NCBI RefSeq assembly: GCF_001422725.1
Contig: NZ_LMMA01000015.1
Span: forward strand, 1-49,098
Direction of reading: 5' to 3'
DNA length: 49,098 bases
From: Flavobacterium sp. Leaf82
GTDB lineage: Bacteria > Bacteroidota > Bacteroidia > Flavobacteriales > Flavobacteriaceae
A program made the position numbers and the translations under genes. The notes below the pieces were generated by a model. It saw only the letters and a list, made by a program, of their open reading frames with translations. It made no database searches and was not told the origin of the DNA. Of this stretch, positions 9,695 through 19,427 are shown in pieces (positions within the stretch are counted from its first letter, which is position 1; each line of letters begins with the position of its first letter).

Positions 9695-10375
9695 ATGAAA
9701 ATACTATTACTCGAAGACGATTTTACTTTATCTAAAGAAATCTCAGCATTCTTTACCTCAAAAGGATTCGAGTGTTTCCCATATTATGATGGCTCTTTAT
9801 TACTAAAAAAGTATTTTCCTTACGATTATGATTTGGTCGTTCTCGATATCAATGTTCCGGGAATAAACGGAATAGAGGTTTGCAAAGGCATTCGTGAACT
9901 CGATAAAAAGACTCCAATAATTATGTTAACAGCCTTTAGCGAAATCGAAGATAAACTAGCTTCTTTTGATAACGGTGCCGATGATTATTTAGTAAAACCT
10001 TTTCATTTTGAAGAATTATACGCCCGAATATCATCACTTTTACGACGAAAAGATATTCCGCAGCAAGTAGAGAAAAAGATTCTTATTAACGATTTAGAAA
10101 TTCTGGAAGATGATATGAAAGTTTTTCGATCAGGTGAAGAAATAAAACTGACTCCAAAAGAATTTAAATTAATCCTGATTCTGGCTCATGCCAAAGGAAA
10201 AGTCCTGTCAAAACAGTTTATTGCCGAAAAACTTTGGGATTATCATATCGAAACCAATCAAAACACAATTGAAGTCTATATTAATTTTTTAAGAAAAAAA
10301 ATAGATAAAGATCACGAAACAAAACTCATTCGGACCAAAGTGGGTTACGGATATTATTTGAGCGACGAAGAATGA
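9695..10375 (+). CDS. OmpR-family response regulator
   Basis: A two-component response regulator, 226 residues. The receiver domain (1-115) has the acidic pocket Glu7-Asp8-Asp9, the phosphate-accepting Asp51 (VVLDINVPG), Thr79 and Lys101 (YLVKPF). A winged-helix DNA-binding domain follows (about 130-223; ELTPKEFKL-type and KVGYGYYL motifs). It overlaps the histidine kinase gene by 4 bases, so the two are a co-translated pair. The metal efflux operon begins right after the kinase, so this regulator probably controls it, as CusR/CzcR-type proteins do. The phased repeats at 11741-11781 are its likely binding site. Confidence 0.95.
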   Translation: MKILLLEDDFTLSKEISAFFTSKGFECFPYYDGSLLLKKYFPYDYDLVVLDINVPGINGIEVCKGIRELDKKTPIIMLTAFSEIEDKLASFDNGADDYLVKPFHFEELYARISSLLRRKDIPQQVEKKILINDLEILEDDMKVFRSGEEIKLTPKEFKLILILAHAKGKVLSKQFIAEKLWDYHIETNQNTIEVYINFLRKKIDKDHETKLIRTKVGYGYYLSDEE

Positions 10376-11736
10376 CATTAAAAAACCGAATATCACTTTT
10401 AGTAAGTTTATTATTTACAGTCCTTTTTGGATTGGCTTCTACATTGATATTTGTTTTATATTCTAACTTTAGAAAAGATGAATTTCGCGACCGTCTTGAA
10501 ATCAAAGCCCTCTCAAACATTAAACTTTTAGTCAATGTAAAAGAAGTCGACAATCAGCTTTTAAAAATGATTGATCAAAACTCCATCAATAAGTTATACG
10601 ATGAAAAAACATTGGTTTTTGATTCTAACTACAAACTTATTTACAGCAGCATTGATGATGCTAAAATTAAATGGTCAATTGATGATTTAAAATATTTAAA
10701 AAAGAATAAAACCTTTTTTAAAAAACAAGGAAACTATGAAGTCTACGGAGTTTTTTATGATACCAAAGACAGGGATTTCTATGCCTTAATATCTGCTACG
10801 GATAATTTTGGGCAAAGAAGATTGCTGTTTTTAAGATATACCTTAGTAGTTTCTTATATCCTTTTTACCTGCATTTGTTGGGTTGTTACCTCTATTACAG
10901 TAAAAAAATTGATGAGTCCGCTAAATACCTTTCATCAAAAAATAAAAAACATAAACGAGAATAATCTGGATACACGCGTCGAATCAAAAAGCAATAAAGA
11001 TGAGATTGATCTAATTGCCAATGAGTTTAATTTTATGATGGACAGAATTGAGGTTTCCTATCAAAAACAAAAAGAATTCACCGCACATGCCTCCCACGAG
11101 CTTAGAACTCCGTTGTCCAGAATCACCTCTCAAATCGAAAATGTAATTGCTGACAACAAAACAAGCGATGACAGGAAAAGCTTTCTAAAAAACATTTTAT
11201 CAGATGTAAATCAACTAACTGAATTAATCAACTCCTTATTGATTTTATCTAAAATAGACAATAAAATGCAGGAGAATAATGAAGTGCATCGTATGGATGA
11301 AATCTTATTTTCGGCAATTGAAAATTTGAATAAAAGTTACCCTGAGTTTGTGATTTTATTTGAAATAGAAGAAAATGACAATCTCGATACTGCTTTAGAA
11401 ATAAAAGGAAATAAAAATTTACTGGAGATCGCAATAAGCAATGTTCTAAAAAACGCCTGTGTTTACTCAGATAACAAACAGGCAAAAGTAATTATTAGTT
11501 CTCAAGATGATAATAATCTGATTATCGCAATTTCAAACACCGGAGCAACCTTAAATAATGAGGAACAAAAAATTCTTTTTGAACCTTTTATGCGCGGTCA
11601 AAATTCTAAAGGAACAACTGGTTTTGGTCTTGGTTTACGTATTGTTCAACGTATTCTAACGCTACATAAAGCAACCATAACTTACAGTGTTCCAAATATT
11701 AACACGAATTTATTTCAGTTATTTTTTCATTCGTAA
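10372..11736 (+). CDS. sensor histidine kinase
   Basis: A membrane sensor kinase of 454 residues. Two transmembrane segments (about 9-30 and 154-176) bracket a short periplasmic sensor region. A HAMP domain (about 178-230) is followed by a dimerisation/phosphoacceptor domain with His242 (ASHELRTPLSR), and an ATPase domain with an N box (AISNVLKNA) and G box (TGFGLGLRI). It should phosphorylate the regulator encoded upstream, with which it overlaps by 4 bases. The efflux genes downstream suggest the signal is a metal ion in the periplasm; that is inference, as no metal-binding motif stands out in the sensor region. Confidence 0.94.
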   Translation: MTLKNRISLLVSLLFTVLFGLASTLIFVLYSNFRKDEFRDRLEIKALSNIKLLVNVKEVDNQLLKMIDQNSINKLYDEKTLVFDSNYKLIYSSIDDAKIKWSIDDLKYLKKNKTFFKKQGNYEVYGVFYDTKDRDFYALISATDNFGQRRLLFLRYTLVVSYILFTCICWVVTSITVKKLMSPLNTFHQKIKNINENNLDTRVESKSNKDEIDLIANEFNFMMDRIEVSYQKQKEFTAHASHELRTPLSRITSQIENVIADNKTSDDRKSFLKNILSDVNQLTELINSLLILSKIDNKMQENNEVHRMDEILFSAIENLNKSYPEFVILFEIEENDNLDTALEIKGNKNLLEIAISNVLKNACVYSDNKQAKVIISSQDDNNLIIAISNTGATLNNEEQKILFEPFMRGQNSKGTTGFGLGLRIVQRILTLHKATITYSVPNINTNLFQLFFHS

Positions 11737-11740
11737 CTAA

Positions 11741-11800
11741 TTTTAAGGTATTTTTAAGGTAGATTTTAAGCACTCTTAAAGTCTGGTCATAGCATATTTG
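11741..11800 (+). promoter_or_regulatory. phased direct repeats and promoter of the efflux operon
   Basis: TTTTAAGG at 11741-11748 and 11752-11759, TTTTAAGC at 11764-11771 and CTTAAAG at 11775-11781 are spaced 11-12 bases, one helical turn, as expected for sites of an OmpR-type regulator. CATATTTG at 11793-11800 is one base off the -7 consensus TAnnTTTG and lies just downstream, so bound protein would sit at about -30 to -65, an activating position. The start codon is at 11820. Confidence 0.6.
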
Positions 11801-11819
11801 TATAATTAAAAATAATACA

Positions 11820-13064
11820 ATGAGAAAACTCTGTGCATTCCTACTTGTACTTTTCGGTCCTGTAGTATTGGCTCAAAAAACAGTTACGCTTCAAGACTGT
11901 GAAAGCCAATTTCTTAAAAACAACCTCTTTTTACTCGCATCACAATATAATATTGATGCATCGAAAGCACTGACTATTCAAGCCAGAATTTGGGATAATC
12001 CAACAATTACAGCAGAATTAAATGCTTACAATCCAGAAAGAAACCAGTATTTTGATATTGGCAAAGAAGGTCAAAAAGCATTTGGAATTGAACAGTTAAT
12101 TTATTTAGGCGGAAAAAAACGCAATGAAATAAAGTTAGCTCAAGCCAATGAAAAACTAGCCGAATTGCAATTTAATGATTTGCTGAGAACCTTAAAACTA
12201 CAATTAAGGAAAAGTTTTTTCACCGTTTATTACAACACAAAAAGCCTTGAAACTACTGATAAACAACTTGTTCATATCGAGGATTTAATTAACTCCTACT
12301 CTATTCAGGCACAAAAAGGAAATATTCCTTTGCGGGATGTTGTGCGTTTGCAATCCTTATATCTAAACTTCAAAAATGAACGTATGGAAGTTGTAAATGA
12401 TAATATTGAAGAACAAGGAAATTTAAAACTGTTATTGAATTCTACTGAAAATGTAGTTCCTGAAGTCTCAAAAGAAGAGTTTAACAGATACATACAGGCA
12501 ATTCCGTTTGATCTTAAAACATTTCAGGATGATGCTATCGCTAATCGACCTGATTACCTGGCAAAACAAAAAGATATAGAAGCCAATGAAATAAATGTAA
12601 AATGGCAAAAATCCCTTTCGATTCCTGACATAACTGTTGGAGCAAATTATGATCAGCGAAGCGGTGCATTTAATAAAGAAGCAAATTTAACCTTAGGAAT
12701 TCCGTTACCACTTTGGAATAAAAATAAAGGAAATATTAAGTATGCACAAACAATTTTAGAACAATCAAAAGTTGAGAAACAAAATTTTGATTTGCAACTG
12801 CAAACCGAAATCACATCGGCATGGAACAAATGGGATGAATCCAGAAAAAACTATGTCGTTATAAAACCTACTGTTAACTCAGATTTTGAAGCAGTATACA
12901 ACGGAATTCTGACCAATTTTCAAAAACGAAATATTAGTTTATTAGAATTTACTGATTTTATGGAAAGTTACAATCAGGCTTCTATTCAGGTAAATGAATT
13001 GAAGAAAAAAGTAGTGCTTTCAGGCGAAGAATTAAATAGTACCATCAACAAAGACTTATTCTAA
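11820..13064 (+). CDS. TolC-family outer-membrane efflux protein
   Basis: The outer-membrane channel of a tripartite metal efflux pump, 414 residues, of the CusC/CzcC (TolC) family. It has a signal peptide (MRKLCAFLLVLFGPVVLAQ) and long helical repeats, including GIEQLIYLGGKK in the first repeat and LGIPLPLWNKNKG in the second, both typical family signatures. It is the first gene of a three-gene operon with the adaptor (11 bases downstream) and the RND pump, and is preceded by the proposed operator. Confidence 0.92.
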   Translation: MRKLCAFLLVLFGPVVLAQKTVTLQDCESQFLKNNLFLLASQYNIDASKALTIQARIWDNPTITAELNAYNPERNQYFDIGKEGQKAFGIEQLIYLGGKKRNEIKLAQANEKLAELQFNDLLRTLKLQLRKSFFTVYYNTKSLETTDKQLVHIEDLINSYSIQAQKGNIPLRDVVRLQSLYLNFKNERMEVVNDNIEEQGNLKLLLNSTENVVPEVSKEEFNRYIQAIPFDLKTFQDDAIANRPDYLAKQKDIEANEINVKWQKSLSIPDITVGANYDQRSGAFNKEANLTLGIPLPLWNKNKGNIKYAQTILEQSKVEKQNFDLQLQTEITSAWNKWDESRKNYVVIKPTVNSDFEAVYNGILTNFQKRNISLLEFTDFMESYNQASIQVNELKKKVVLSGEELNSTINKDLF

Positions 13065-13075
13065 AACGAAACAAA

Positions 13076-14161
13076 ATGAAATATAAACTAATTATAGGAA
13101 TTGCTCTTGTGAGTTTATCAATCGCAAGCTGCAAAAAAGAAGTTGAAAATACAGACACAAATACATCATTTGCCTTAAGCGATTCGATGCTAAAAACAAC
13201 TACAACAGCCGAAGCCAAAACAGAACCCGTAAAAAATGTATTGAGCTTTTACGGAAAAATTACTGCTGACAATAATAAAATGATTGATGTATACCCGCTT
13301 GTTGGCGGAAATGTAATTAAAGTAAATGTAGAACTTGGTGATTATGTACGTAAAGGACAAGTTCTGGCTACCATAAAAAGTACTGATATCGCTGATTTTG
13401 AAAAACAATCAATCGATGCGAAAAATGATCTTTTAGTAGCTAAAAATCATATGAAAGTAGCTCAGGAATTATTTGACGGAAAATTAAATTCTGAAAGTGA
13501 TGTACTGCAGGCAAAATCTGAGGTTAATAAGGCACAATCCCAATTAAGCAAGGTTCAGGAAACGTATAAAATTTATAACATCAAAGCCGGTTCTATCTAT
13601 GAAGTAACAGCACCTATTAGCGGGTTTATCATTCAAAAAAGCATTAATCAGGATATGCTTTTAAGAAACGACCGCTCTGAAAACATCTTTGATATTGCCG
13701 AGATCAGCGAAGTTTGGGCGCTTGCAAATATTAATGAAATAGACATTAATAAAGTAAAACTAGGCATTGATGCTGATGTTACAACATTGAGTTATCCTGA
13801 TAAAGTTTTTAAAGGGAAAGTAGATAAAATCTTCAACGTAATTGATCCGGAAACAAAAGCCATGCAAGCGCGTATAAAATTGAAGAATCCGGATTATATG
13901 CTAAAACCAGATATGAATGCCAATATCAAACTATCTTATAGCGAAGGAGAGTCTATGATAGCCGTACCTAGTAAAGCAATTGTTTTTGATAAAAGTAAAA
14001 ATTTTGTGATGGTTTTTAAAGATCGTAACAACATCGAAACCAGACAAGTTGAAGTTTTCAGGGTAGTTGGAGATATTACTTATATCACGAGTGGTTTAAA
14101 AGAGAATGAGAAAGTAATTACCAACAACCAGTTATTTATTTATCGCGCTTTAAACGAATAA
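13076..14161 (+). CDS. RND efflux periplasmic adaptor (CzcB/CusB-like lipoprotein)
   Basis: The membrane-fusion subunit linking the inner-membrane pump to the outer-membrane channel, 361 residues. The N-terminus is a lipoprotein signal (LSIASC, cysteine about residue 19). Barrel-sandwich halves (VIKVNVELGDYVRKGQVL, then ITAPISGF-type EVTAPISGFIIQK) flank an alpha hairpin, followed by a beta-barrel domain. The gene stops 3 bases before the pump gene. No extra metal-binding His/Met-rich tail is visible. Confidence 0.92.
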   Translation: MKYKLIIGIALVSLSIASCKKEVENTDTNTSFALSDSMLKTTTTAEAKTEPVKNVLSFYGKITADNNKMIDVYPLVGGNVIKVNVELGDYVRKGQVLATIKSTDIADFEKQSIDAKNDLLVAKNHMKVAQELFDGKLNSESDVLQAKSEVNKAQSQLSKVQETYKIYNIKAGSIYEVTAPISGFIIQKSINQDMLLRNDRSENIFDIAEISEVWALANINEIDINKVKLGIDADVTTLSYPDKVFKGKVDKIFNVIDPETKAMQARIKLKNPDYMLKPDMNANIKLSYSEGESMIAVPSKAIVFDKSKNFVMVFKDRNNIETRQVEVFRVVGDITYITSGLKENEKVITNNQLFIYRALNE

Positions 14162-14164
14162 GAC

Positions 14165-17100
14165 ATGAACAAATTCATTAGAAATATTATTGCTTTTTCG
14201 CTTAAGAATAAAGCATTTACCTTTTTTTGGGTAGGAATATTGGCAGTTGCCGGATTTATTTCTTTCAAAAATATGCCAATCGACGCATTTCCGGATGTAA
14301 CGAATACACAGATTATCATTATTACACAATGGAACGGAAAAAGTGCCGAGGAAGTAGAACGTTTTGTTACTTCGCCAATCGAAATATCCATGAACTCGGT
14401 TCAAAAAAAGACCAGTGTTCGCAGTATAACCATGTTTGGATTATCTGTTATTAAAATAATTTTTGATGATGGAGTCGATGATACTTTTGCACGTTTGCAA
14501 GTAAACAACTTATTAAAAAATGTTTCACTTCCGGATGATGTCGAGCCAGATGTTCAGCCGCCTTACGGACCTACTGGTGAAATTTTTAGATATATCGTAA
14601 AAAGCGACAGCAGAGACAGTAGAGAATTATTAACCTACCAAAATTGGGTAATAGACAAACAACTTCGCTCAGTTCCCGGTGTTGCTGACTTAAACGTTTT
14701 TGGCGGACAAACTAAAACGTATGAAGTTGGAGTTGATCCTATAAAATTAGCGAAATATAATATTACACCGCTTCAGGTTTATAATGCCGTAAACGGAGGA
14801 AACTTAAATGTTGGTGGAGACATCATCGAAAAAAATGGTCAGGCTTTTGTTGTTCGTGGAGTTGGTCTTTTAAAATCTATTCAGGACATTGAAAATATTA
14901 TTGTAGACGATGCCAACGGAAATCCAATTTTAGTTAAAAATCTTGCTTCAGTTTACGAAAGTTCAATGCCCAGAGTTGGACAAACCGGTTTAGGCAATAA
15001 CGATGATGCCGTAGAAGGGATTGTTGTAATGCGTAAAGGAGAAAATCCTCAGGAGACATTAGCCTTAATTAAAGCAAAAATAAAAGACCTGAATGATAAT
15101 GTATTGCCAAAAGACATTAAAATTGAAACCTTTTATGATCGTGATAATTTGATGAATTTCACGACTGAAACCGTAATGCATAATTTATTCGAAGGAATTA
15201 TTCTAGTTACTTGTGTCGTATTTCTTTTCATGGCAGACTGGAGAACTACTTTTACGGTTTCAATTGTAATCCCGTTATCCTTATTATTTGCATTTTTATG
15301 CTTGAAGATGATGGGAATGAGCGCCAACTTACTCAGTTTAGGTGCAGTCGATTTTGGAATCATCATTGATGGTGCCGTTGTAATGGTCGAAGGATTGTTT
15401 GTAGTTTTAGATCACAGAGCGCATCAGTTAGGAATGACAGCATACAATAAAATTGCGAAAGGAAGTTTGATTAAAAAAACCGGAGCCGAAATGGGTAAAG
15501 CCATTTTCTTTTCTAAACTAATCATTATTACCGCTTTATTACCAATATTTTCTTTCCAGAAAGTCGAGGGTAAAATGTTCTCTCCCCTAGCCTATACCTT
15601 AGGTTTTGCCTTAATGGGAGCTTTACTTTTTACGCTGACATTGGTTCCTGTTTTATCGCATATCCTTTTGAATAAAAATGTAAAAGAAAAAAACAATCCG
15701 TTTGTTAATTTCTGGGATCGAATTGTGGGCAAAAGTTTTGCCTGGACTTTTAAGCATAAAGTTCAAACACTTATTGGTTCAACAGCACTTTTGGTAGCCG
15801 TTTTCTTTTCTGCTACATTTTTAGGAACAGAGTTTTTACCACAATTAAATGAAGGCGCTTTATGGGTAACGGCAGAATTGCCAATGAGCAGTTCATTGCC
15901 AGAAAGTGTAAAAACAGCGGCAATGATTCGAAAAGATCTGGAAAGCTTTCCTGAAGTTAAAAACGTTTTATCACAAACCGGAAGAAGTAATGACGGAACA
16001 GATCCTAACGGTTTTGGTTTTATACAACTTCAGGTAGATTTAAAACCAAAATCTGAATGGAAAAGAAAAATCACTATGGATGATTTGATCAACCAAATGG
16101 ATCAAAAACTAAAAGTTCATCAAGGTATAACTTATAATTATTCGCAGCCTGTAATTGATAACGTAGCCGAGTCTGTCGCTGGTTTTAAAGCTTCAAATGC
16201 GGTGAAAATTTATGGCGACGATCTCGATAAATTAGATGAATTGTCGAATGAAGTTTTAGCTCAGATAAAAAATATTCCGGGAATAAAAGATGCAGGGATT
16301 CTTAGAAATGTTGGACAGCCGGAAATAAGTGTTGTACTTGACAGAGATAAAATGGCGGCTTACGGAGTTACATTAAGTGATGCACAAGCAGTTTTAGAAC
16401 TGGCGTTTGGAGGAAAAACGGCAACTCAAAAATACGAAGACGATAAAAAGTTCGATGTCAGAGTTCGTTTTTCACAGGAATACCGTAAAGACGAAAATGA
16501 TATAGCAGAACTTAAAGTTCCAACAATTAGCGGTATCAAAATCCCATTGAAAGAAATTAGTGATTTAAAAACAATTACTGGTCCCGCTTTTATTTACAGA
16601 GATAATACAAAACGTTTTATTGGTGTAAAATTTTCTGTTCGTGACCGTGATTTAGGAAGTACAATTGCAGAAGCACAAGCAAAAGTTGCTAAAATGAAAC
16701 TTCCAACAGGATATACTGTAGGATGGACAGGAGAATTTGAAAATCAGGTTCGTGCCAGTGCACGTTTAGCGCAGGTGGTTCCTATAAGTTTAATTGGGAT
16801 CTTTGTGTTACTGTTTATTTTATTTGGAAACATAAAAGATTCACTGCTTGTTTTAGCAAATGTTCCTTTTGCCATTATTGGGGGAATTATCGCATTGCAT
16901 CTTACCAGAATGAATTTTGGAATCTCTGCAGGCGTTGGTTTTATTGCCCTTCTGGGAATTTGTATACAAAACGGAGTTATCCTGATATCTGAATTTCATC
17001 ATAATCTAAAAGCAAAATTCACACTCGAAGAATCCATATTTAGAGGAGTAAAAGCCAGAACAAGAGCTGTAGTCATGACGGCACTTATGGCGTCTATAGG

Positions 17101-17263
17101 TTTAATGCCTGCTGCAATCTCAACCGGAATTGGTTCTGAATCACAAAAACCTTTGGCAATCGTAATTATTGGAGGTTTAATTACTGCAACGGTTTTAACG
17201 CTTTTAGTTTTCCCAATTATTTTCTGGGTCTTTAACCGTAAAAAACACGTTCCTATTGAATAA
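14165..17263 (+). CDS. CzcA-type heavy-metal RND efflux pump
   Basis: The inner-membrane proton-driven pump of the tripartite system, 1032 residues, full length for HME-RND proteins, with the usual 12 transmembrane segments. In transmembrane helix 4 the motif DFGIIIDGAVVMVEG carries Asp396, Asp402 and Glu409, spaced exactly like Asp402/Asp408/Glu415 of CzcA. This favours divalent ions (Zn, Co, Cd, Ni) over Cu/Ag pumps, which lack the DFG form. The family would take metal from the periplasm or cytoplasm and eject it through the TolC-like partner. It is the last gene of the operon, followed by a terminator at 17314. Confidence 0.93.
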   Translation: MNKFIRNIIAFSLKNKAFTFFWVGILAVAGFISFKNMPIDAFPDVTNTQIIIITQWNGKSAEEVERFVTSPIEISMNSVQKKTSVRSITMFGLSVIKIIFDDGVDDTFARLQVNNLLKNVSLPDDVEPDVQPPYGPTGEIFRYIVKSDSRDSRELLTYQNWVIDKQLRSVPGVADLNVFGGQTKTYEVGVDPIKLAKYNITPLQVYNAVNGGNLNVGGDIIEKNGQAFVVRGVGLLKSIQDIENIIVDDANGNPILVKNLASVYESSMPRVGQTGLGNNDDAVEGIVVMRKGENPQETLALIKAKIKDLNDNVLPKDIKIETFYDRDNLMNFTTETVMHNLFEGIILVTCVVFLFMADWRTTFTVSIVIPLSLLFAFLCLKMMGMSANLLSLGAVDFGIIIDGAVVMVEGLFVVLDHRAHQLGMTAYNKIAKGSLIKKTGAEMGKAIFFSKLIIITALLPIFSFQKVEGKMFSPLAYTLGFALMGALLFTLTLVPVLSHILLNKNVKEKNNPFVNFWDRIVGKSFAWTFKHKVQTLIGSTALLVAVFFSATFLGTEFLPQLNEGALWVTAELPMSSSLPESVKTAAMIRKDLESFPEVKNVLSQTGRSNDGTDPNGFGFIQLQVDLKPKSEWKRKITMDDLINQMDQKLKVHQGITYNYSQPVIDNVAESVAGFKASNAVKIYGDDLDKLDELSNEVLAQIKNIPGIKDAGILRNVGQPEISVVLDRDKMAAYGVTLSDAQAVLELAFGGKTATQKYEDDKKFDVRVRFSQEYRKDENDIAELKVPTISGIKIPLKEISDLKTITGPAFIYRDNTKRFIGVKFSVRDRDLGSTIAEAQAKVAKMKLPTGYTVGWTGEFENQVRASARLAQVVPISLIGIFVLLFILFGNIKDSLLVLANVPFAIIGGIIALHLTRMNFGISAGVGFIALLGICIQNGVILISEFHHNLKAKFTLEESIFRGVKARTRAVVMTALMASIGLMPAAISTGIGSESQKPLAIVIIGGLITATVLTLLVFPIIFWVFNRKKHVPIE

Positions 17264-17313
17264 AGAAATTTAAAATAAATTGATTGGTTAAATTAATTTG
17301 GTTTGGTTTAAAG

Positions 17314-17343
17314 AAAAAGCACCGTTATTAATGGTGCTTTTTT
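17314..17343 (+). terminator. intrinsic terminator of the efflux operon
   Basis: AAAGCACC (17316-17323) pairs with GGTGCTTT (17333-17340), followed by further T. It lies about 50 bases past the stop of the pump gene. Confidence 0.85.
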
Positions 17344-17402
17344 GATTTCAATATCTTTTAGTTTAATATCTTGCGTATGATTTATCTATACAAACAAGAT
17401 TT

Positions 17403-18005
17403 ATGAAATACATCTATTTTTTGCTAACCGCTTTTTTTATCTCTTTAATAGCATCGATTATAAATCCAAAAGAAGCATTTACCTGCTTTCTTGAAGTGAT
17501 TCCTGCAATCATAGGTTTCCTAATCTTAGCCTTTACCTTCAAAAAATTCAGATTTACCAATTTTACTTATACTTTAATTTTAATTCATTGCATCATTCTG
17601 TTTATTGGCGGACATTACACCTATGCCGAAGTACCATTTTTTGATTATATCAAAGAAGTATTTCATCAAAGCAGAAACAACTATGATAAAGTAGGACATT
17701 TTGCCCAGGGTTTAGTTCCGGCAATGATAATTAGAGAATTATTTATTCGCAAAAAAGTGATCAGCAATCAAAGTTTTTTCAACTTTATTATTGTCAGTAT
17801 TTGTCTGGCAATTAGCGCGGCTTACGAATTTATAGAATGGTTTGTTTCAATTGCCACCGGAGATGGCGGCGATGCTTTTTTAGGAACACAAGGATATGTC
17901 TGGGACACACAATCTGATATGCTTTTTGCAACTATTGGTGCAATTTCCGGATTAATTCTATTTTCTAAAATTCAGGATAAGTTTATTCAAAAAATAGATT
18001 TTTAA
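17403..18005 (+). CDS. DUF2238 (YjdF-like) membrane protein
   Basis: A 200-residue inner-membrane protein of the DUF2238/YjdF family, function unknown. About five or six hydrophobic segments are seen. Family signatures are GGHYTYAEVP, YDKVGHFAQGLVPA, AAYEFIEW and the WDTQSDM motif near residue 180. It is a single gene between the efflux operon terminator and a bidirectional terminator, with no partner in view. Confidence 0.88.
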   Translation: MKYIYFLLTAFFISLIASIINPKEAFTCFLEVIPAIIGFLILAFTFKKFRFTNFTYTLILIHCIILFIGGHYTYAEVPFFDYIKEVFHQSRNNYDKVGHFAQGLVPAMIIRELFIRKKVISNQSFFNFIIVSICLAISAAYEFIEWFVSIATGDGGDAFLGTQGYVWDTQSDMLFATIGAISGLILFSKIQDKFIQKIDF

Positions 18006-18074
18006 TCAGACGAAAAAATAATATTGTTTTTAAATTTTCAATAACTATAATTTTCGGGAAAACTATATAAAATG

Positions 18075-18106
18075 AAAACGACCTTCTGCTCAAGGAAGGT
18101 CGTTTT
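18075..18106. terminator. bidirectional terminator
   Basis: AAAACGACCTTC (18075-18086) pairs perfectly with GAAGGTCGTTTT (18095-18106). It lies between the convergent DUF2238 and ankyrin genes and has T-rich flanks on both strands. Confidence 0.9.
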
Positions 18107-18135
18107 ATATACTAACTCAAACTAAATTTAAACTG

Positions 18136-18516
18136 TTATTTTAAATCTTTTAAAATGGCAATAGCTTCTGTTGCATTTGATAATTGTGCATATTTTAAAG
18201 CTGTAAAACCTTTTTCATTTTTAGCTGATGGATTTGCTCCGTTTGCAAGCAAAAAATTTAAAATCTCTATTTTGTTATAACGTGCTGCGATCATTAAAGG
18301 AGATAAATCTTCAGATATTTCATTTACATCAGCTCCGTATTCTACAAGCTTTTTAATAAATGTAATGTCTCCTTTACTAACTGCTACAGTTAATGGTGTT
18401 GCAAAACTGCTTTCGATTGCCATTTGTGGTTTTACAAATGATGTTTGATTTGATGCCATAGCAACATTTGCAAATGCTACTAAAGCTACTCCTAAATAAA
18501 CGATTGAATTTTTCAT
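18136..18516 (-). CDS. exported ankyrin-repeat protein
   Basis: A small (126 residue) exported protein. A signal peptide (MKNSIVYLGVALVAFANVAMA) is followed by about two and a half ankyrin repeats: TPLTVAVSKGDITFIKKLVE, then SPLMIAARYNKIEILNFLLA, then a GFTALKYAQ repeat. Ankyrin repeats mediate protein contacts; the partner is unknown. It is transcribed alone. Confidence 0.88.
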   Translation of the reverse strand: MKNSIVYLGVALVAFANVAMASNQTSFVKPQMAIESSFATPLTVAVSKGDITFIKKLVEYGADVNEISEDLSPLMIAARYNKIEILNFLLANGANPSAKNEKGFTALKYAQLSNATEAIAILKDLK

Positions 18517-18571
18517 AATGATTGATTGTTTTAATTATTGATTGATTAATGATGATTTATAATTTCTTGTA

Positions 18572-18579
18572 CAAATGTA
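18572..18579 (-). promoter_or_regulatory. -7 element candidate for the ankyrin gene
   Basis: TACATTTG on the minus strand matches TAnnTTTG, 55 bases before the start. A TTTG lies 25 bases further upstream, slightly more than the usual spacing. Confidence 0.45.
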
Positions 18580-18876
18580 ATTTTAATTGACGTATTATGC
18601 ATAACAAAGTACTATGTTTTAACTAATTCTTAACATTTACTTAATATAGACCCTGTAAACTTAAAATTTATGTTATCTCATTTAAAGCTTCCTTCTAATA
18701 GACGCTATAAAATCCAAAATGTTACAGTAAAATGAAAATTTGTAAAAAAAATATTCAAAATTTTTGATATCTCATAAATTCAAAACTTTAGTTTTTTAAT
18801 TTTACTATCGCAACAATACTGTATATGAGTGTTATAAGAAACCAAAAAACAATTAATAACCTTAAAAGCAAAAAGT
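18580..18876. other. gap between divergent genes, no gene seen
   Basis: The 360 bases between the ankyrin and SRPBCC genes are AT-rich and carry no open frame worth calling. Apart from the -7 element for the ankyrin gene I see no clear promoter, hairpin or repeat; an SRPBCC promoter must lie here but has no good consensus match. Confidence 0.5.
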
Positions 18877-19416
18877 ATGGAAATCATTAAAAAAATTCTG
18901 ATTATTATAATTCTGGTTTTCGCTATCGTATTAATTGGAGCCTATTTTATGCCTAAAACTTATTCGATAGAAAGAGAAATTACGATCAATAAATCTGTTG
19001 ACAGCGTTTTTAATTATGTGAAGTATCTAAAAAATCAAAACGAATTTAGCGTTTGGGCCAATATCGATCCCAAGATGAAATCAACTTATAAAGGTACAGA
19101 CGGAAATGTAGGATCTATATCTGCGTGGGAAAGCGACGTTAAAGAAGTAGGCGTTGGCGAACAGGAAATCACAAAAATCATTGACAATAAACGTATTGAT
19201 TTTGCATTGCGTTTCAAAAAACCAATGGAAGATACTGCTGACGGTTTTATGTCGACAGAAGCAGTTACAGCAAATCAGACAAAAGTAAAATGGGGAATCA
19301 ATGGCGTTATTCCTTATCCTATGAATATCATGTTGCCCATGATGAAATTGGATCAGATGATTGGAAACGATTTACAAAAAGGTCTGGAGAATCTTAAAAA
19401 TAAAATGGAGAATTAG
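18877..19416 (+). CDS. SRPBCC-family protein (polyketide cyclase-like)
   Basis: A 179-residue protein with an N-terminal hydrophobic segment (residues 6-25) and an SRPBCC/START-like fold: YSIEREITINKSVDSVFNYV opens the domain and a C-terminal amphipathic helix (DLQKGLENLKNK) closes it. Such domains bind hydrophobic ligands; the ligand here is unknown. It is a single gene, probably membrane-anchored. Confidence 0.85.
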   Translation: MEIIKKILIIIILVFAIVLIGAYFMPKTYSIEREITINKSVDSVFNYVKYLKNQNEFSVWANIDPKMKSTYKGTDGNVGSISAWESDVKEVGVGEQEITKIIDNKRIDFALRFKKPMEDTADGFMSTEAVTANQTKVKWGINGVIPYPMNIMLPMMKLDQMIGNDLQKGLENLKNKMEN

Positions 19417-19427
19417 TTTGCTTAGTT

